A stretch of DNA of 64,000 bases, from assembly GCA_016871675.1 (NCBI GenBank), contig VHCN01000003.1, forward strand, positions 1-64,000. The letters run 5' to 3'. This document shows, piece by piece, positions 1 through 8,772 of the stretch (position 1 is the stretch's first letter; each line of letters starts with the position of its first letter). The stretch is from Verrucomicrobiota bacterium (GTDB taxonomy: Bacteria; Verrucomicrobiota; Verrucomicrobiia; Limisphaerales; VHCN01). Position numbers and translations under genes: made by a program. The notes beneath the pieces were generated by a model. It was not told the origin of the DNA and made no database searches. It worked only from the letters and a program-made list of their open reading frames with translations.

Positions 1-140
1 GACTTGTCCGGCCCGTGGCAACTGACGCAATACTTGGTCAGGAAAGCTTCAAACGGTTCCGCGCCACGGGTGGCACCCGCCAGCCCGAGGCAGGCGGAGA
101 GGAGCAGGCAGGAACGGGAAATTGTCCGGATGGGCAGCAT
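1..140 (-). CDS. Secreted planctomycete-type cytochrome c protein, N-terminal part (cut by window edge)
   Basis: Reading the minus strand from the ATG at 140-138 gives 46 codons that run off the window. The product begins MLPIRTISRSCLLLSACLGL, a clear Sec signal peptide (Arg, then a hydrophobic stretch, then an Ala-rich cleavage region near residue 27). It is followed by a haem-binding CVSCHG at about residues 38-43. This layout is typical of the N-terminal cytochrome domain of DUF1587/DUF1592-type or PSD1-type periplasmic proteins of Planctomycetes and Verrucomicrobia. The gene is the most downstream member seen of the minus-strand operon that starts at 7243. The family of the missing C-terminal part cannot be decided here. 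Confidence 0.7.
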   Translation of the reverse strand, partial: MLPIRTISRSCLLLSACLGLAGATRGAEPFEAFLTKYCVSCHGPDK

Positions 141-158
141 GTCAGTTGTCACGGGGAG

Positions 159-254
159 TTATGCTAAAACTTCCTTCACCACCTCGCCATACACATCCGT
201 GAGGCGGTAATCGCGACCGAGGTGACGGACGATGAGGATGCGAAGCCGCTTCAT
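159..254 (-). pseudogene. 31-codon relic of the C-terminus of a DUF1501 gene
   Basis: The ATG at 254-252 overlaps the TGA of the PSD1 gene (251-253) in an ATGA arrangement, and the frame runs 31 codons to a TAA at 161-159. Its last residues, RLTDVYGEVVKEVLA, match the final residues of the intact DUF1501 protein encoded at 5795-7243 (RLTDVHGHVLKEILA). In this phylum a DUF1501 gene normally follows a PSD1 gene. The simplest reading is that the partner gene was deleted except for its last codons, which now sit directly after the PSD1 stop. It could still be translated by coupling, but 31 residues carry no catalytic part. Confidence 0.7.
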
Positions 255-3115
255 TCCAGGTAGAGGAGCTCGTTGGCGTTGAGGAGTGCGCGGCAGAAGG
301 CTTCCACACCGTGGGCGGAGATGAGTTTTGTCGCGGCTTCATGTTCTTTTGCGGTCGGCTGGCGTTGGAAGGCGGTGCGATAGGCTTGGGTCGCCGCGTC
401 GCCGGCTTGGAGGCAGGCGGCCAACGCCTTCGCCATGTCGAGGGTGAAGCTGTGGTTGAGCAGCGTGAGCGCCTGGAGCGGAGTCGTGGTGTTGGCGCGC
501 TTCGGCGCGGCGAAGGCGATGTCCGGCAGATCGAAGTCGTTCAGCACATCCACCACGCTGGCGCGGGCGTTCTGGTGATAGACGGCGCGGCGGTAGGTTT
601 CTGGTCCGTGCGTATCGAGCGGAAAGTAAGTGCAGACGTTGTTCTGCGTGAACTTGTAGAGGCGGAAGCCAGGTCCGCCCATCGGCTCCAGTTGTAGCTT
701 GCCGGTGACAGCCAGCATCGTGTCGCGCACTTCCTCGGCGCTAAGACGGCGCGGCGGGAAACGCCAGAGCAGGCGGGCGTCCTTGTCCACCCGCACGGCG
801 GATTCCCGATACGCGGCGGACTGGAGATACGTTTCCGACAGCAGAATCTCGCGGTGCAACGCCTTCAACCGCCAGCCATTCGCGAGCAACCGTGCGGCGA
901 GGAACTCCAGCAGCTCCGGATGCGTGGGCTGGCTGCCGAGGGAACCGAAGTCGCTCGGCGTGTCCACCAGGCCGACGCCGAAGTGGTATTGCCAGACGCG
1001 ATTGGCCAGCACGCGCAACGCGAGCGCGTTCTGATCGCCGGTGATCCACTTCGCCAACGCGAGACGGCGCTCGCCTTCGGGCGCATCCGCCGGAAGTTCG
1101 TAGGGCGCTGTCACGCGGTCGAGCACGCTCAGGCTCGCGGGCGCCACGACCTCACCGGGCTTCATCGGATCGCCGCCCTTGTGGACAAACGTGCGCTCCT
1201 TGGGCTGCTCGGGGTTACCAACCCAGATTTGCGGCAGCTTCGGCACGCGACTGATCTGCCGTTGCACGTCGGCGATTTGCTGTTCGAGCGCTGTGATCCG
1301 GGCGGTTTCCTCCGCTGTGATGACGTTGTGCCGCGCCTTGGCCGCGCGGTGCGCGAGCGTCCACGGTTCGCGGCCTTCGTCCGTGGCGACGGTCGTCCAC
1401 GTCTTGCCATCGAGGGAGGTCTGAACTTCGTATTCGCAGGGTGTGGCGCCGGCCACTCTGCTTTCGTCCGTTCCGCGCTCGCCTCGCGCGTTGATGAAGG
1501 TGATGCGGTGGATCGTCTCCGGCCTGGCGAATGTGAGCGTGAGCACCGGCGGTTCGCCGATGAACCAGCCCTCGCCAGTCATGCCATCGATGCAGTATTG
1601 CGGCCCGTAAGCTTCCGGGAAGTCCTCGGCCGTTGTGGACTTCGCGCCTTCAGCCGTGGTGCCGTTGCTGGCGAGGGCGACATTCCGGCCGTCGTTGCTC
1701 CATACTTGGAATTCGGTGAGCTTGCCGCCGGGCGCGTTCGCCCGCTTCTTCCCCGCCGGGGCCGTGGTGAACCCGTGAATCACGAAGCGCAGAAACTTCG
1801 CCTCGGTGGCGGGAAACGACTCGTCGGTGCCGTGGGGATCGATCTTTGGCCGGGTGGCCTTGATGGTGGAAGCGGCGGCCTTGGCCCGCGCATCGATGTC
1901 CTTGTCCAGCTTCTCCAACTCGGCCTTGATCTGGGCGAGCTTCTGATTCAACGGCTTGGTCGCGGCGGCAAACGCGGCGCGCTCCTCCTTCGTGGTCACC
2001 ACGCGCCGTCCATGAGTCACGCCCTCGAACGCCGCGCGCAGCCGGTAATAATCCTCAGTGGGAATGGGGTCGAACTTGTGGTTGTGGCACCGCGCGCAGT
2101 TGATCGTGAGTCCGAGAAACGCACTCCCCGCCGCGGTGACGATGTCGTCGAGCGTGGCGGCGCGAATGTTCGCCTGCGCAACCTTGTCCTGGTTGCCCAC
2201 ATCGTCGTAAGGACCGGCGACGAGAAAGGCGCTGCCAACTTCCACGCCCGGATCATCCTTCCCGAGAACATCGCCGGCGAGGTGTTCGCGGATGAACTGG
2301 TTGAACGGCTTGTCCTCGTTGATCGAGCGGATGACCCAGTCGCGCCACGGCCAGAGATCATCAACGATGACATTGCGCTCGAAGCCGAGGCTCTCGCCAA
2401 AGCGCGTGACGTCGAGCCAGTGGCGACCCCAACGCTCGCCGTAACGCGGGCTGGCGAGAAGGCTATCGATGAGCGCTTCGATGGCCTGACGTGGGCTGGC
2501 TTTATGCGCCTTCACGAACGCCTCTACCTCCTCCGGTGTCGGCGGCAGGCCGTGCAGGTCGTAGGTCATGCGGCGGATGAGCGTGCGCGGATCAGCCGGC
2601 GGATTCTGCGTGAGCTTTTTCTCAGCTAGCTTGGCGCGGATGAATCCATCAAGGCTCTCGTGCGGATGCTTCGTCGCGAGTGGTTGGAGCGACCACCAGG
2701 TTTTGTCGCCGCGCTTCGCTTCGAGCTTCACGCCGTCGCGCGGGTCGGTCGCGCCGAGCTTCACCCACGTCATCAGGTCGGCGATCACGGCATCGGACAG
2801 CTTCGGTTTCTTCGGCGGCATTTCCAGATCCTCGACCTCGTGCCGCACGGATTGGATGAGCAGGCTCTGCTCCGGCTTGCCGGGAATGATCGCAGGCTTC
2901 CCGGAATCGCCGCCCTTCTGCCAGCCGGCCTTCGAATCGAGGTAAAGGTTGCCCTTGAGCTTCTTCGCCTGCGCGCTGTGGCACTCGTAGCAATGCTCGA
3001 TCAGCACGGGCCGAATCTTCTGCTCGAAGAAGGCGATGCCGGAAGGCTCGGCTGCGGTCAAGGCAGTCAACTGCGCAAGCGAAAGGGTGCTCAGGAGCGT
3101 GATTGCCGTCTTCAT
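251..3115 (-). CDS. PSD1 / planctomycete cytochrome c, DUF1549-DUF1553 protein with discoidin-like insert
   Basis: 954-aa secreted protein. A signal peptide ends near residue 22. A cytochrome-type haem site CYECH lies at 42-46. DUF1549 follows (about 150-350), ending in a second CARCH near 340. Next comes an F5/8 type C (discoidin-like) segment at about 430-570, containing EFQVWSNDG and [12 protein letters not shown], and then DUF1553 (about 650-930) with [13 protein letters not shown]. The biochemical role of PSD1 proteins is unproven; they co-occur with sulfatases and DUF1501 proteins in periplasmic polysaccharide use. The ATG overlaps the sulfatase stop upstream (ATGA, 3112-3115), so translation is probably coupled. 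The discoidin-like part suggests carbohydrate binding. Its usual DUF1501 partner downstream is only a relic. Confidence 0.9.
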   Translation of the reverse strand: MKTAITLLSTLSLAQLTALTAAEPSGIAFFEQKIRPVLIEHCYECHSAQAKKLKGNLYLDSKAGWQKGGDSGKPAIIPGKPEQSLLIQSVRHEVEDLEMPPKKPKLSDAVIADLMTWVKLGATDPRDGVKLEAKRGDKTWWSLQPLATKHPHESLDGFIRAKLAEKKLTQNPPADPRTLIRRMTYDLHGLPPTPEEVEAFVKAHKASPRQAIEALIDSLLASPRYGERWGRHWLDVTRFGESLGFERNVIVDDLWPWRDWVIRSINEDKPFNQFIREHLAGDVLGKDDPGVEVGSAFLVAGPYDDVGNQDKVAQANIRAATLDDIVTAAGSAFLGLTINCARCHNHKFDPIPTEDYYRLRAAFEGVTHGRRVVTTKEERAAFAAATKPLNQKLAQIKAELEKLDKDIDARAKAAASTIKATRPKIDPHGTDESFPATEAKFLRFVIHGFTTAPAGKKRANAPGGKLTEFQVWSNDGRNVALASNGTTAEGAKSTTAEDFPEAYGPQYCIDGMTGEGWFIGEPPVLTLTFARPETIHRITFINARGERGTDESRVAGATPCEYEVQTSLDGKTWTTVATDEGREPWTLAHRAAKARHNVITAEETARITALEQQIADVQRQISRVPKLPQIWVGNPEQPKERTFVHKGGDPMKPGEVVAPASLSVLDRVTAPYELPADAPEGERRLALAKWITGDQNALALRVLANRVWQYHFGVGLVDTPSDFGSLGSQPTHPELLEFLAARLLANGWRLKALHREILLSETYLQSAAYRESAVRVDKDARLLWRFPPRRLSAEEVRDTMLAVTGKLQLEPMGGPGFRLYKFTQNNVCTYFPLDTHGPETYRRAVYHQNARASVVDVLNDFDLPDIAFAAPKRANTTTPLQALTLLNHSFTLDMAKALAACLQAGDAATQAYRTAFQRQPTAKEHEAATKLISAHGVEAFCRALLNANELLYLE

Positions 3116-4485
3116 TTCGGGGAAGGCTTCGGTGTCCAGTGGGCATCAAGTTTGTCGCGAAGGGCCGCGACGATGTCGGGATGCTTGCTGGCGACGTTGG
3201 TTTCTTCTTTTGGGTCGGACTCCAAGTCGTAGAGCATGGGTTGGGCGGCTTCGAGCGTGGCGATGAGATCCGGCTTCAGGTATTTGTCCGGCGGGATGGT
3301 TTTGAGCGAGCCCGCGGCTTCAAAGGTGCGCGGCAGAACGAGCCGCCAGCGACCATCGGTGGCCCAGCGCCACAGCACATTCGCGCTCGCATCGTCGAGC
3401 GTGAGTGAACGGATCGTGAAATCCTCACCAAACACATGGTGGCGCGTTTCGACAGCCTTGGCGTCGAGCAGATTGATGCCGCGGAGCTCTTTCGGAGCGG
3501 GCAGCTGAAGCGCGGCGAGCACGGTGGGCACGAGGTCGATGGAAGAAGCCAGCGCGGTGAACTTGGCTGGCTTCACTTGAGCGGGCCAGCGCACGAGGAT
3601 GGGCGTGCGATGCCCGGCGTCGAACGGCGTCGTCTTGTTCTTCGGCGCGAAGGCGGCGGCGGTGGGCGATTGGATCCAGCCGTTGTCGGTCACGTAGATG
3701 ACGATGGTGTTCTCGGCGAGTTTCTCGCGCTCGAGATGGCCGAGCAGTTCGCCGCAGGTTTCGTCAAACCACTCACACATGGCCCAGTAGCGCGCGACGT
3801 GCGGTGAGGCGGTCTTGGCGGCATACTTCTTAAACAGACGCTCCGGAGGCGTGTGCGGTGTGTGCGGCATGAACGGCGCATACCACACGAAGAAGGGTTT
3901 CTGCTGCTTCCGCGATTCGGCGATGAAATCGTAGATCGGCTTCATGTCCTCGCGGCCAATGGTGAGCCCCGCATCGCCGTGGCGGGAGCCCTGCGACATG
4001 CCGTGCGTGAAACCACCGCGCGTGAAATCGCCGTGCCACCACTTGCCCGTTTGAAAACTCAAGTAACCCGCGTTCGCGAGCAAGCGTGGCAGCGTGGGCA
4101 CCTTGTCGAGCAAGCCATTCCACTGCGCGGTCAGCTCGGCGGTGGAGCCACGCCCGCCTTTGGCCGTCGTGCCCGGCGACTGCGGCGGATCGTTGGCGGT
4201 GACCTTGTGCTGATGCGGATAAAGCCCGGTGATGATGGTCGCGAGACTCGGACAACAAACGCTCGTCGGCACAAAACCGCGCGGAAAAGCGAGGCTCTGC
4301 GCAGCGAGCTTGTCGAGATGCGGCGTCTGCACCTGCGGATGCCCCATGAAGCCATAATCACCGGCTCCCTGATCGTCCGAGATGATGAAGACGATGTTGG
4401 GCTTAGGCTTCGCAGCATCGGCGGCGTTCAGCGCGGCGAGCGGCGTGAGAAAAAGGATTACCAGGAGGTTGAGCAGCGGTTTCAT
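3112..4485 (-). CDS. Secreted sulfatase (alkaline-phosphatase fold), motif variant C-C-P-S-L
   Basis: 457 aa from the ATG at 4485; an in-frame start 8 codons upstream would spoil the signal peptide MKPLLNLLVILFLTPLAALN. The N-terminus IVFIISDDQGAGD supplies the metal-binding Asp pair (D37, D38). The formylglycine signature reads SVCCPSLATIITG (C77 to G87): Cys-x-Pro-Ser is kept, but the Arg of the usual C-x-P-S-R is Leu81. GKWWHGDF and TDNGW give further sulfatase blocks. It should hydrolyse sulfate esters of a polysaccharide in the periplasm after Cys-to-formylglycine conversion; no converting enzyme gene is in the window. Its stop overlaps the next start and it lies 26 bp after the beta-helix gene, inside one operon. 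Confidence 0.88.
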   Translation of the reverse strand: MKPLLNLLVILFLTPLAALNAADAAKPKPNIVFIISDDQGAGDYGFMGHPQVQTPHLDKLAAQSLAFPRGFVPTSVCCPSLATIITGLYPHQHKVTANDPPQSPGTTAKGGRGSTAELTAQWNGLLDKVPTLPRLLANAGYLSFQTGKWWHGDFTRGGFTHGMSQGSRHGDAGLTIGREDMKPIYDFIAESRKQQKPFFVWYAPFMPHTPHTPPERLFKKYAAKTASPHVARYWAMCEWFDETCGELLGHLEREKLAENTIVIYVTDNGWIQSPTAAAFAPKNKTTPFDAGHRTPILVRWPAQVKPAKFTALASSIDLVPTVLAALQLPAPKELRGINLLDAKAVETRHHVFGEDFTIRSLTLDDASANVLWRWATDGRWRLVLPRTFEAAGSLKTIPPDKYLKPDLIATLEAAQPMLYDLESDPKEETNVASKHPDIVAALRDKLDAHWTPKPSPK

Positions 4486-4511
4486 GTTTGGCCTGCGCAG
4501 TCTAGACAAGG

Positions 4512-5786
4512 TTATCGCGTCATCGCACCACTGATCGGCTGAGTGCGTTTGCGTCCGGAGAAATCAGTTTCGACCAGGTAACGCGCATCCGCCTGCGCCA
4601 CTGGAGCCGACGCCGCGGGAGTCGCATCGTGTTTCTGACCGTCCCAGGTGACACCGACGAAATCCGCGAGACCGCGTCCCGGTTTGGTGCCCTCCTTGGG
4701 GCCGGCGCCCAGAATCACGTTTCCCGTGCTCACCACACCAGCGTTGCCATTGGCGAAATGCAGCGCGTTCTGGTCGCGCGAGTAGAGGATATTGTTGGCG
4801 AGGATCATGCCATTCCGGCCATTCCATGAACCACCGCTGAAAGCGTGACCGGTGTTGATGATCGTGTTGTGGACGACCTGAAGGTTCAGCGTCTTGCCCT
4901 GGTGATCCGTGCTGGCGAATCCGGAACCCTTGGCGCCAATTAGCACGTTGTTCCGCACAACGGCCTCGCCCTGCACTTGCATGGTGTGATTATCGCTGCG
5001 GCGGCACAGGTTGCGCTCGATGATGTTCACCGGTTTCCCAGCGGTGCCATACACGGTGATGCAGGGATATTGCGTATCGTGAATGTCGTTCTCGGCAATC
5101 AGATTGCCCCACGAACCTTGCTTCACCTCGATGCCGTCGCCCTGTTCCCCGCGGCAATCGTGAACATGGTTCAACGCGATTACGCTCTCGCTCATGATGA
5201 ACTGACCGTTGTTCGCGCCGAGATACATGCCCTCGCCGTGACCACCGCCGTGGTGGAGGTGATTCCGCGTGAGGAAAAGCCGGCGCGTGTTCGCGCTGTT
5301 GGCACTGAGGCAAACCTGTCCGGTGTGATGAATGTGGCACCGATCAATCCACACTTCGCTGCACTGGCCGAGGCGGAGACCGTGACTGCCACCGGTGATC
5401 TCCACGCCGCGCAGGCAAAGATACCTCACCGGACCACCCTGCCCGATGTTGAGCACGTTTTGTTTCGCGTCGGGTCGCGTGAAGACCACGTTCGCGCCCT
5501 CGGCGGCCACGATCCAGATCGGTGCCTCGGCCGTTCCGCTCACGAGGATGTCCCAGAGGCGATTCACGCTGTAGGTGCCGGCGGAGATCACGAGCTGGTC
5601 ACCCGGCTGAAGCGCGGCGATGGCCTTAACGAGTGAATCGCCCGTCGGCTGCGAGTGCTTGATCACCCGTTTCGGAGCAACACCCGCCCAGTCGGGCGCG
5701 TAACGACTGTCCGTGGGCGCGGCGGCATGCAGCGCCGTAAACGGCGCGAGCAGCAGGGCGGCGAGGAGGGTGAGGGAATGTTTCAC
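4512..5786 (-). CDS. Secreted right-handed parallel beta-helix protein (pectate-lyase-like fold)
   Basis: 424 aa with a GTG start at 5786. Signal peptide MKHSLTLLAALLLAPFTALHA, then repeated short beta strands with Asn/His/Gly turns such as VWIDRCHIHHTG, LFLTRNHLHHGG and NLIAENDIHDTQ. These PbH1-type repeats span about residues 100-340 and are typical of polysaccharide lyases, pectinesterases and related hydrolases. The N-terminal part (AIAALQPGDQLVISAGTY) is the usual opening of such helices. No catalytic residues can be assigned without an alignment, so lyase against hydrolase is open. It lies between the DUF1501 gene (8 bp gap) and the sulfatase gene, so it probably acts on the same sulfated glycan in the periplasm or outside. 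Confidence 0.82.
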   Translation of the reverse strand: MKHSLTLLAALLLAPFTALHAAAPTDSRYAPDWAGVAPKRVIKHSQPTGDSLVKAIAALQPGDQLVISAGTYSVNRLWDILVSGTAEAPIWIVAAEGANVVFTRPDAKQNVLNIGQGGPVRYLCLRGVEITGGSHGLRLGQCSEVWIDRCHIHHTGQVCLSANSANTRRLFLTRNHLHHGGGHGEGMYLGANNGQFIMSESVIALNHVHDCRGEQGDGIEVKQGSWGNLIAENDIHDTQYPCITVYGTAGKPVNIIERNLCRRSDNHTMQVQGEAVVRNNVLIGAKGSGFASTDHQGKTLNLQVVHNTIINTGHAFSGGSWNGRNGMILANNILYSRDQNALHFANGNAGVVSTGNVILGAGPKEGTKPGRGLADFVGVTWDGQKHDATPAASAPVAQADARYLVETDFSGRKRTQPISGAMTR

Positions 5787-5794
5787 GGTCGGAA

Positions 5795-7243
5795 TTACGC
5801 GAGGATTTCCTTCAGCACGTGCCCATGCACGTCGGTGAGGCGGCGTTGCGCGCCGTTGTGGTAGTAGGTGAGTTTCTCGTGGTTCAACCCGAGCAGGTGC
5901 AGCACGGTCGCGTAGAAGTCATACACGGTGGCCACGTCCACCACGCTGCGCCGGCCGAAGTCGTCCGTCTCGCCGTAGCTGACGCCGCCCTTCACGCCTG
6001 CGCCCATCATCCACGTCGTGAACGCGTCGGGGTTGTGGTCGCGTCCGCTGGTGCCTTCCTGATGCGTCGGCATCCGGCCAAACTCGGTGCACCACACGAC
6101 CAGCACGTCGTCGAGCATCCCGCGCTGTTTCAGGTCGGTGAGCAACGCGGCGGTCGGTTGGTCGAAAATCGGGCAGTGCCGCTCGTAATCCGCCTTCAGC
6201 GTCTTGTGCGCGTCCCAGTTCAGCAACCCGTCCACCGCGCTCGCCCGCGACGCGCAGTAGAGGCTCACGTAACGCACGCCGCGCTCCAACATGCGCCGCG
6301 AGAGCAGACAATTGCGGGCGTAAGCGGCCTTGAGCTTGTTGCTGTCGTTGGTGCCGTAAAGCTGATGCACGTGCCCGGGCTCGCGCGAAAGGTCACTCAC
6401 CTCGGGCGCGGCGAGCTGCATCTTGGCCGCGAGTTCGTAGCTCGCCATGCGCGCGCGCAACTCGTCATTGCCCGGATGCGCGGCGGCGTGCTCAGCATTG
6501 ACGACCTTCAGAAACTCCCGCGTCGCCTCGTCTTCCTTCGCGGTGATGGACGCGGGCCGCGCGAGGTTGCGGAGCGGTTGCTGCGCGGCCATGGCGACAG
6601 CCTGATACTGCGCGGGCAGAAATCCATTGCCCCAGTTCGCCTTGCCGTTGGGCGGCTCGCCGCGGAGGTCCTGCACGGCCACGTAGGTCGGCAGGTCGCG
6701 GTTCAAACTGCCGAGGGCATAACTCACCCACGCGCCGGCCGCCGGGAAACCGTCACGCGTGAAACACGAGTTCATGTTCACGCAGCCCGGTCCGTGCGTG
6801 TTCGTCCGCGACGTCATCGAGTGAATGAACGCCATGTCGTCCACGTGCCGCGCCATATGCGGCAGCATCGAGGAAATCTTCTTCCCGCTCCGGCCCGCCG
6901 CGGCGAACGGCCACGGCGATTTCATCAGGTTGCCGTTCTTGCCCTGGAAACTCACCTCTGCCTCGCCGCCCGGCAGCGGCGTGCCGTGGAACTTCTCCAA
7001 CATCGGTTTGTAATCCCACAGGTCCATGTGCGAGGCCGCGCCCGGACAGAAAATCTGGAGCACCTGCTTCGCCTTGGGCGCGAAGTGCGGCGCGACGCCG
7101 GAGGACGCGGTCGCCGGGCTCGCGGCAGCAAGAGCGAACTCCTCCGCGAGCAATTGCGCGAGCGCGACGCCGGTCATCCCCGTGGTCATTCGGCCAAGGA
7201 ACTGGCGGCGGTTCAGGTTCAGCAGTGAGGGATTTGAGTTCAT
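5795..7243 (-). CDS. DUF1501 protein with twin-arginine signal
   Basis: 482 aa. The N-terminus NRRQFLGRMTTGMTGVALAQ is a TAT signal (RR then a hydrophobic Gly/Ala stretch), so the folded protein is exported. The body has DUF1501 hallmarks: FCPGAASHMDLWDYKP, HIHS-type MAFIHSMTSRTNTHG, VWCTEFGRMPTHQEGTSGRDHN and the tail RLTDVHGHVLKEILA. DUF1501 proteins are distant relatives of the alkaline phosphatase/sulfatase superfamily; their substrate is not known. It is the first gene of the minus-strand operon. Upstream, 7244-7467 holds no gene I can support, and no strong promoter was recognised there. Confidence 0.9.
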   Translation of the reverse strand: MNSNPSLLNLNRRQFLGRMTTGMTGVALAQLLAEEFALAAASPATASSGVAPHFAPKAKQVLQIFCPGAASHMDLWDYKPMLEKFHGTPLPGGEAEVSFQGKNGNLMKSPWPFAAAGRSGKKISSMLPHMARHVDDMAFIHSMTSRTNTHGPGCVNMNSCFTRDGFPAAGAWVSYALGSLNRDLPTYVAVQDLRGEPPNGKANWGNGFLPAQYQAVAMAAQQPLRNLARPASITAKEDEATREFLKVVNAEHAAAHPGNDELRARMASYELAAKMQLAAPEVSDLSREPGHVHQLYGTNDSNKLKAAYARNCLLSRRMLERGVRYVSLYCASRASAVDGLLNWDAHKTLKADYERHCPIFDQPTAALLTDLKQRGMLDDVLVVWCTEFGRMPTHQEGTSGRDHNPDAFTTWMMGAGVKGGVSYGETDDFGRRSVVDVATVYDFYATVLHLLGLNHEKLTYYHNGAQRRLTDVHGHVLKEILA

Positions 7244-7467
7244 GAGGAAAATGAAGAAAGCATTCTTCCCCGATTGTCCCCCAAGTGGACAGCAGCGGAC
7301 AATTCAAATCCCCACAAGAGATCGAAACGGTTTTGAGCCGGCAGCAAATGGACTCCAGAGGACCCGAAAAGACCCGATTTCGGGCAAGCAGTATACAATG
7401 GCAGTATCAGATTTGCCTTTTGGCCTGAGGTGCCGAGAAGAGCAGAAGCGCGAGGTCGTGACGGAGA

Positions 7468-7932
7468 TTAGCATGGAGTTCCGGCAGGCTGCGTTGAATG
7501 CCGCTCTGGGTGAAGGTGAAGCTCGGCGAGGGGGAAGATCAGCAACCAGTCAGCGCTCTTGAAGGCTCCCCCAAAGGCTTTTGCTTTGCCCAAGATGGAT
7601 CCCGGTGCCCGCTGGTGAATAAAATCCTGAGGCTGGACGGACGGATGAGGAGTTTTGATCTGCGTTGGCGTGCTCAAATCAGTCGAATTCGCAGACGGAG
7701 CCTCAGCGACACGCGCAAGTGGGGGGGCGCGTTTACTCTCACCGTCCGTCGTGGAAATTGCGGGGGGGGTCGAGCGTGCCGCGAGGGCCGCCACAACCGG
7801 CATCCAGTTGGAAAGGCCTTCTCGGAATGCAAGGTCGGAACTTCTCAATTGCCCGATGTTCAGCATCTCCTCAACCTTTTCCTTGGGGAGCGGGCCTTCG
7901 TATTTTCCATCACGCAGAACGTAGAATTGCAT
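7468..7932 (-). CDS. GYF_2 (DUF4339) domain protein
   Basis: 154 aa from the ATG at 7932. Residues 1-50 (MQFYVLRDGKYEGPLPKEKV ... FREGLSNWMPV) match the GYF_2/DUF4339 fold, recognised by the YVLRDGKYEGP start and the FREGLSNW core, which usually binds proline-rich peptides. The remainder (Pro/Thr/Ser-rich, no hydrophobic helix) does not resemble the membrane domain that often follows. The C-terminus may therefore have been replaced at a recombination point. It lies next to the broken HTH and integrase fragments upstream of tRNA-Ser. Function unknown beyond peptide binding. Confidence 0.6.
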   Translation of the reverse strand: MQFYVLRDGKYEGPLPKEKVEEMLNIGQLRSSDLAFREGLSNWMPVVAALAARSTPPAISTTDGESKRAPPLARVAEAPSANSTDLSTPTQIKTPHPSVQPQDFIHQRAPGSILGKAKAFGGAFKSADWLLIFPLAELHLHPERHSTQPAGTPC

Positions 7933-8051
7933 GGTCTAAAGGAACGCTGTTCAGCTATGTCGAGGCTCGGGGCGTTCCTGTCCACCATAATGCCTTCCGT
8001 CAACACCAAACATTCCACATCCGGAATGGACCACGCGGCACAGTCGCCAGC

Positions 8052-8183
8052 GTGCCAAAGTCGCTGGACCAACATCTCGGATCCTTCCTCCGCAAGAAGC
8101 GCGGCGGTCTCACCTGCGCACGATTCGCCCGCAAACTGGGCATCTCGCCTTCCACCCTCTACCGTCTCGAGCAAGGCCAGCAG
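8052..8183 (+). pseudogene. Truncated XRE-type helix-turn-helix regulator
   Basis: From a GTG at 8052, 44 codons read PKSLDQHLGSFLRKKRGG, then FARKLGISPSTLYRLEQGQQ, a textbook Cro/C1-type HTH (helix 2 FARKLGIS, recognition helix STLYRLEQG). After codon 44 the frame stays open to 8579 but turns into low-complexity Arg/Ser-rich sequence unlike the family, which normally continues with a further helix pair. The regulator thus looks cut, with the break lying where the minus-strand integrase remnant begins. A 130-nt 5' part remains. It may be part of a decayed integrated element beside tRNA-Ser. Confidence 0.55.
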
Positions 8184-8280
8184 AGGATTTTGCTCAATTC
8201 GTGGTCTTTTCGAAAGGTGAGGCATAGGTCGAGAAGGTCCACATTGGCTGGCATTTCTTTGGCGCATTTCAAAAGGAGTT

Positions 8281-8468
8281 GGGAGAGCAGGAGTTTGAGC
8301 TTTTCCTGTGTCGTTGCCCTGCTTCTCCACATCGGCCAGCTTGAGTTTGGCAACGCTGGGGGTTTTGGTCCGAAGGCTGAGGCGAATAAGCTTGCCGCCG
8401 ATTCTGATCCGGGCGAAGTATTTTCCCGATGGTGCGTAGCGGCTCAGATTGGCAAACGGGGTTTTCTG
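8281..8468 (-). pseudogene. Remnant of a tyrosine recombinase/integrase N-terminal domain
   Basis: The minus-strand frame reading down from 8468 gives FANLSRYAPSGKYFARIRIG followed by GKLIRLSLRTKTPSVAKLKL and ADVEK. This is the pattern of the SAM-like N-terminal arm-binding domain of phage-type integrases in Verrucomicrobia (YFARIR, GKLIR.SL.T, VAK..L.D). A stop (TGA at 8471-8469) stands immediately upstream in this frame and the plausible start lies in another frame at 8491, so the gene is frameshifted. Nothing of the catalytic R-H-R-Y domain follows. It lies about 130 bp from tRNA-Ser, a typical attachment neighbourhood, although on the 5' side of the tRNA. Confidence 0.55.
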
Positions 8469-8599
8469 TCAGGGCGATTGAAAGGTGCCATGCGAAATCT
8501 TGGTCGCTTTCCAATGCACACGGCCGGTATCAGATTACAGCATCAGATTGTCAACACGCAGGATTCAGTCCATCCGTAAGTGCCTTGTGTTGAACGACA

Positions 8600-8689
8600 G
8601 GAAGGGTGGCTGAGTGGTTAAAGGCACCTGACTCGAAATCAGGCGTAGTCGAAAGGCTACCGGGGGTTCGAATCCCTCCCCTTCCGCCA
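8600..8689 (+). tRNA. tRNA-Ser (anticodon CGA)
   Basis: The acceptor arms GGAAGGG and CCCTTCC pair, followed by discriminator G and an encoded CCA. The D arm has TGGCTGAGTGGTTAAAGGCA. The anticodon stem CCTGA/TCAGG encloses CTCGAAA, giving anticodon CGA. A long variable arm (CGTAGTCGAAAGGCTACCG) and the T loop GGTTCGAATCC complete a type II tRNA of 90 nt. It reads the UCG codon. It is adjacent to the integrase and HTH relics. Confidence 0.95.
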
Positions 8690-8772
8690 AATCCCCGCGG
8701 GACTCGGTGAAGGCTTCCGGACCCGATGGGACGACTGTGACCGTTCGAGCCGACCCAAACCACGCGACAACC

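Noticed and set aside
854-2629. 591-codon plus-strand frame
   Set aside because: It is the antisense of the PSD1 gene; composition is Arg/Gly/Val-rich with no domain, as expected from a GC-rich shadow frame.
5819-7228. 469-codon plus-strand frame
   Set aside because: Antisense to the DUF1501 gene; no signal, motif or start context.
7381-7410. Promoter for the DUF1501 operon (TATACT on minus strand)
   Set aside because: A good -10-like hexamer but no acceptable -35 at 16-18 bp; not reported as a feature.
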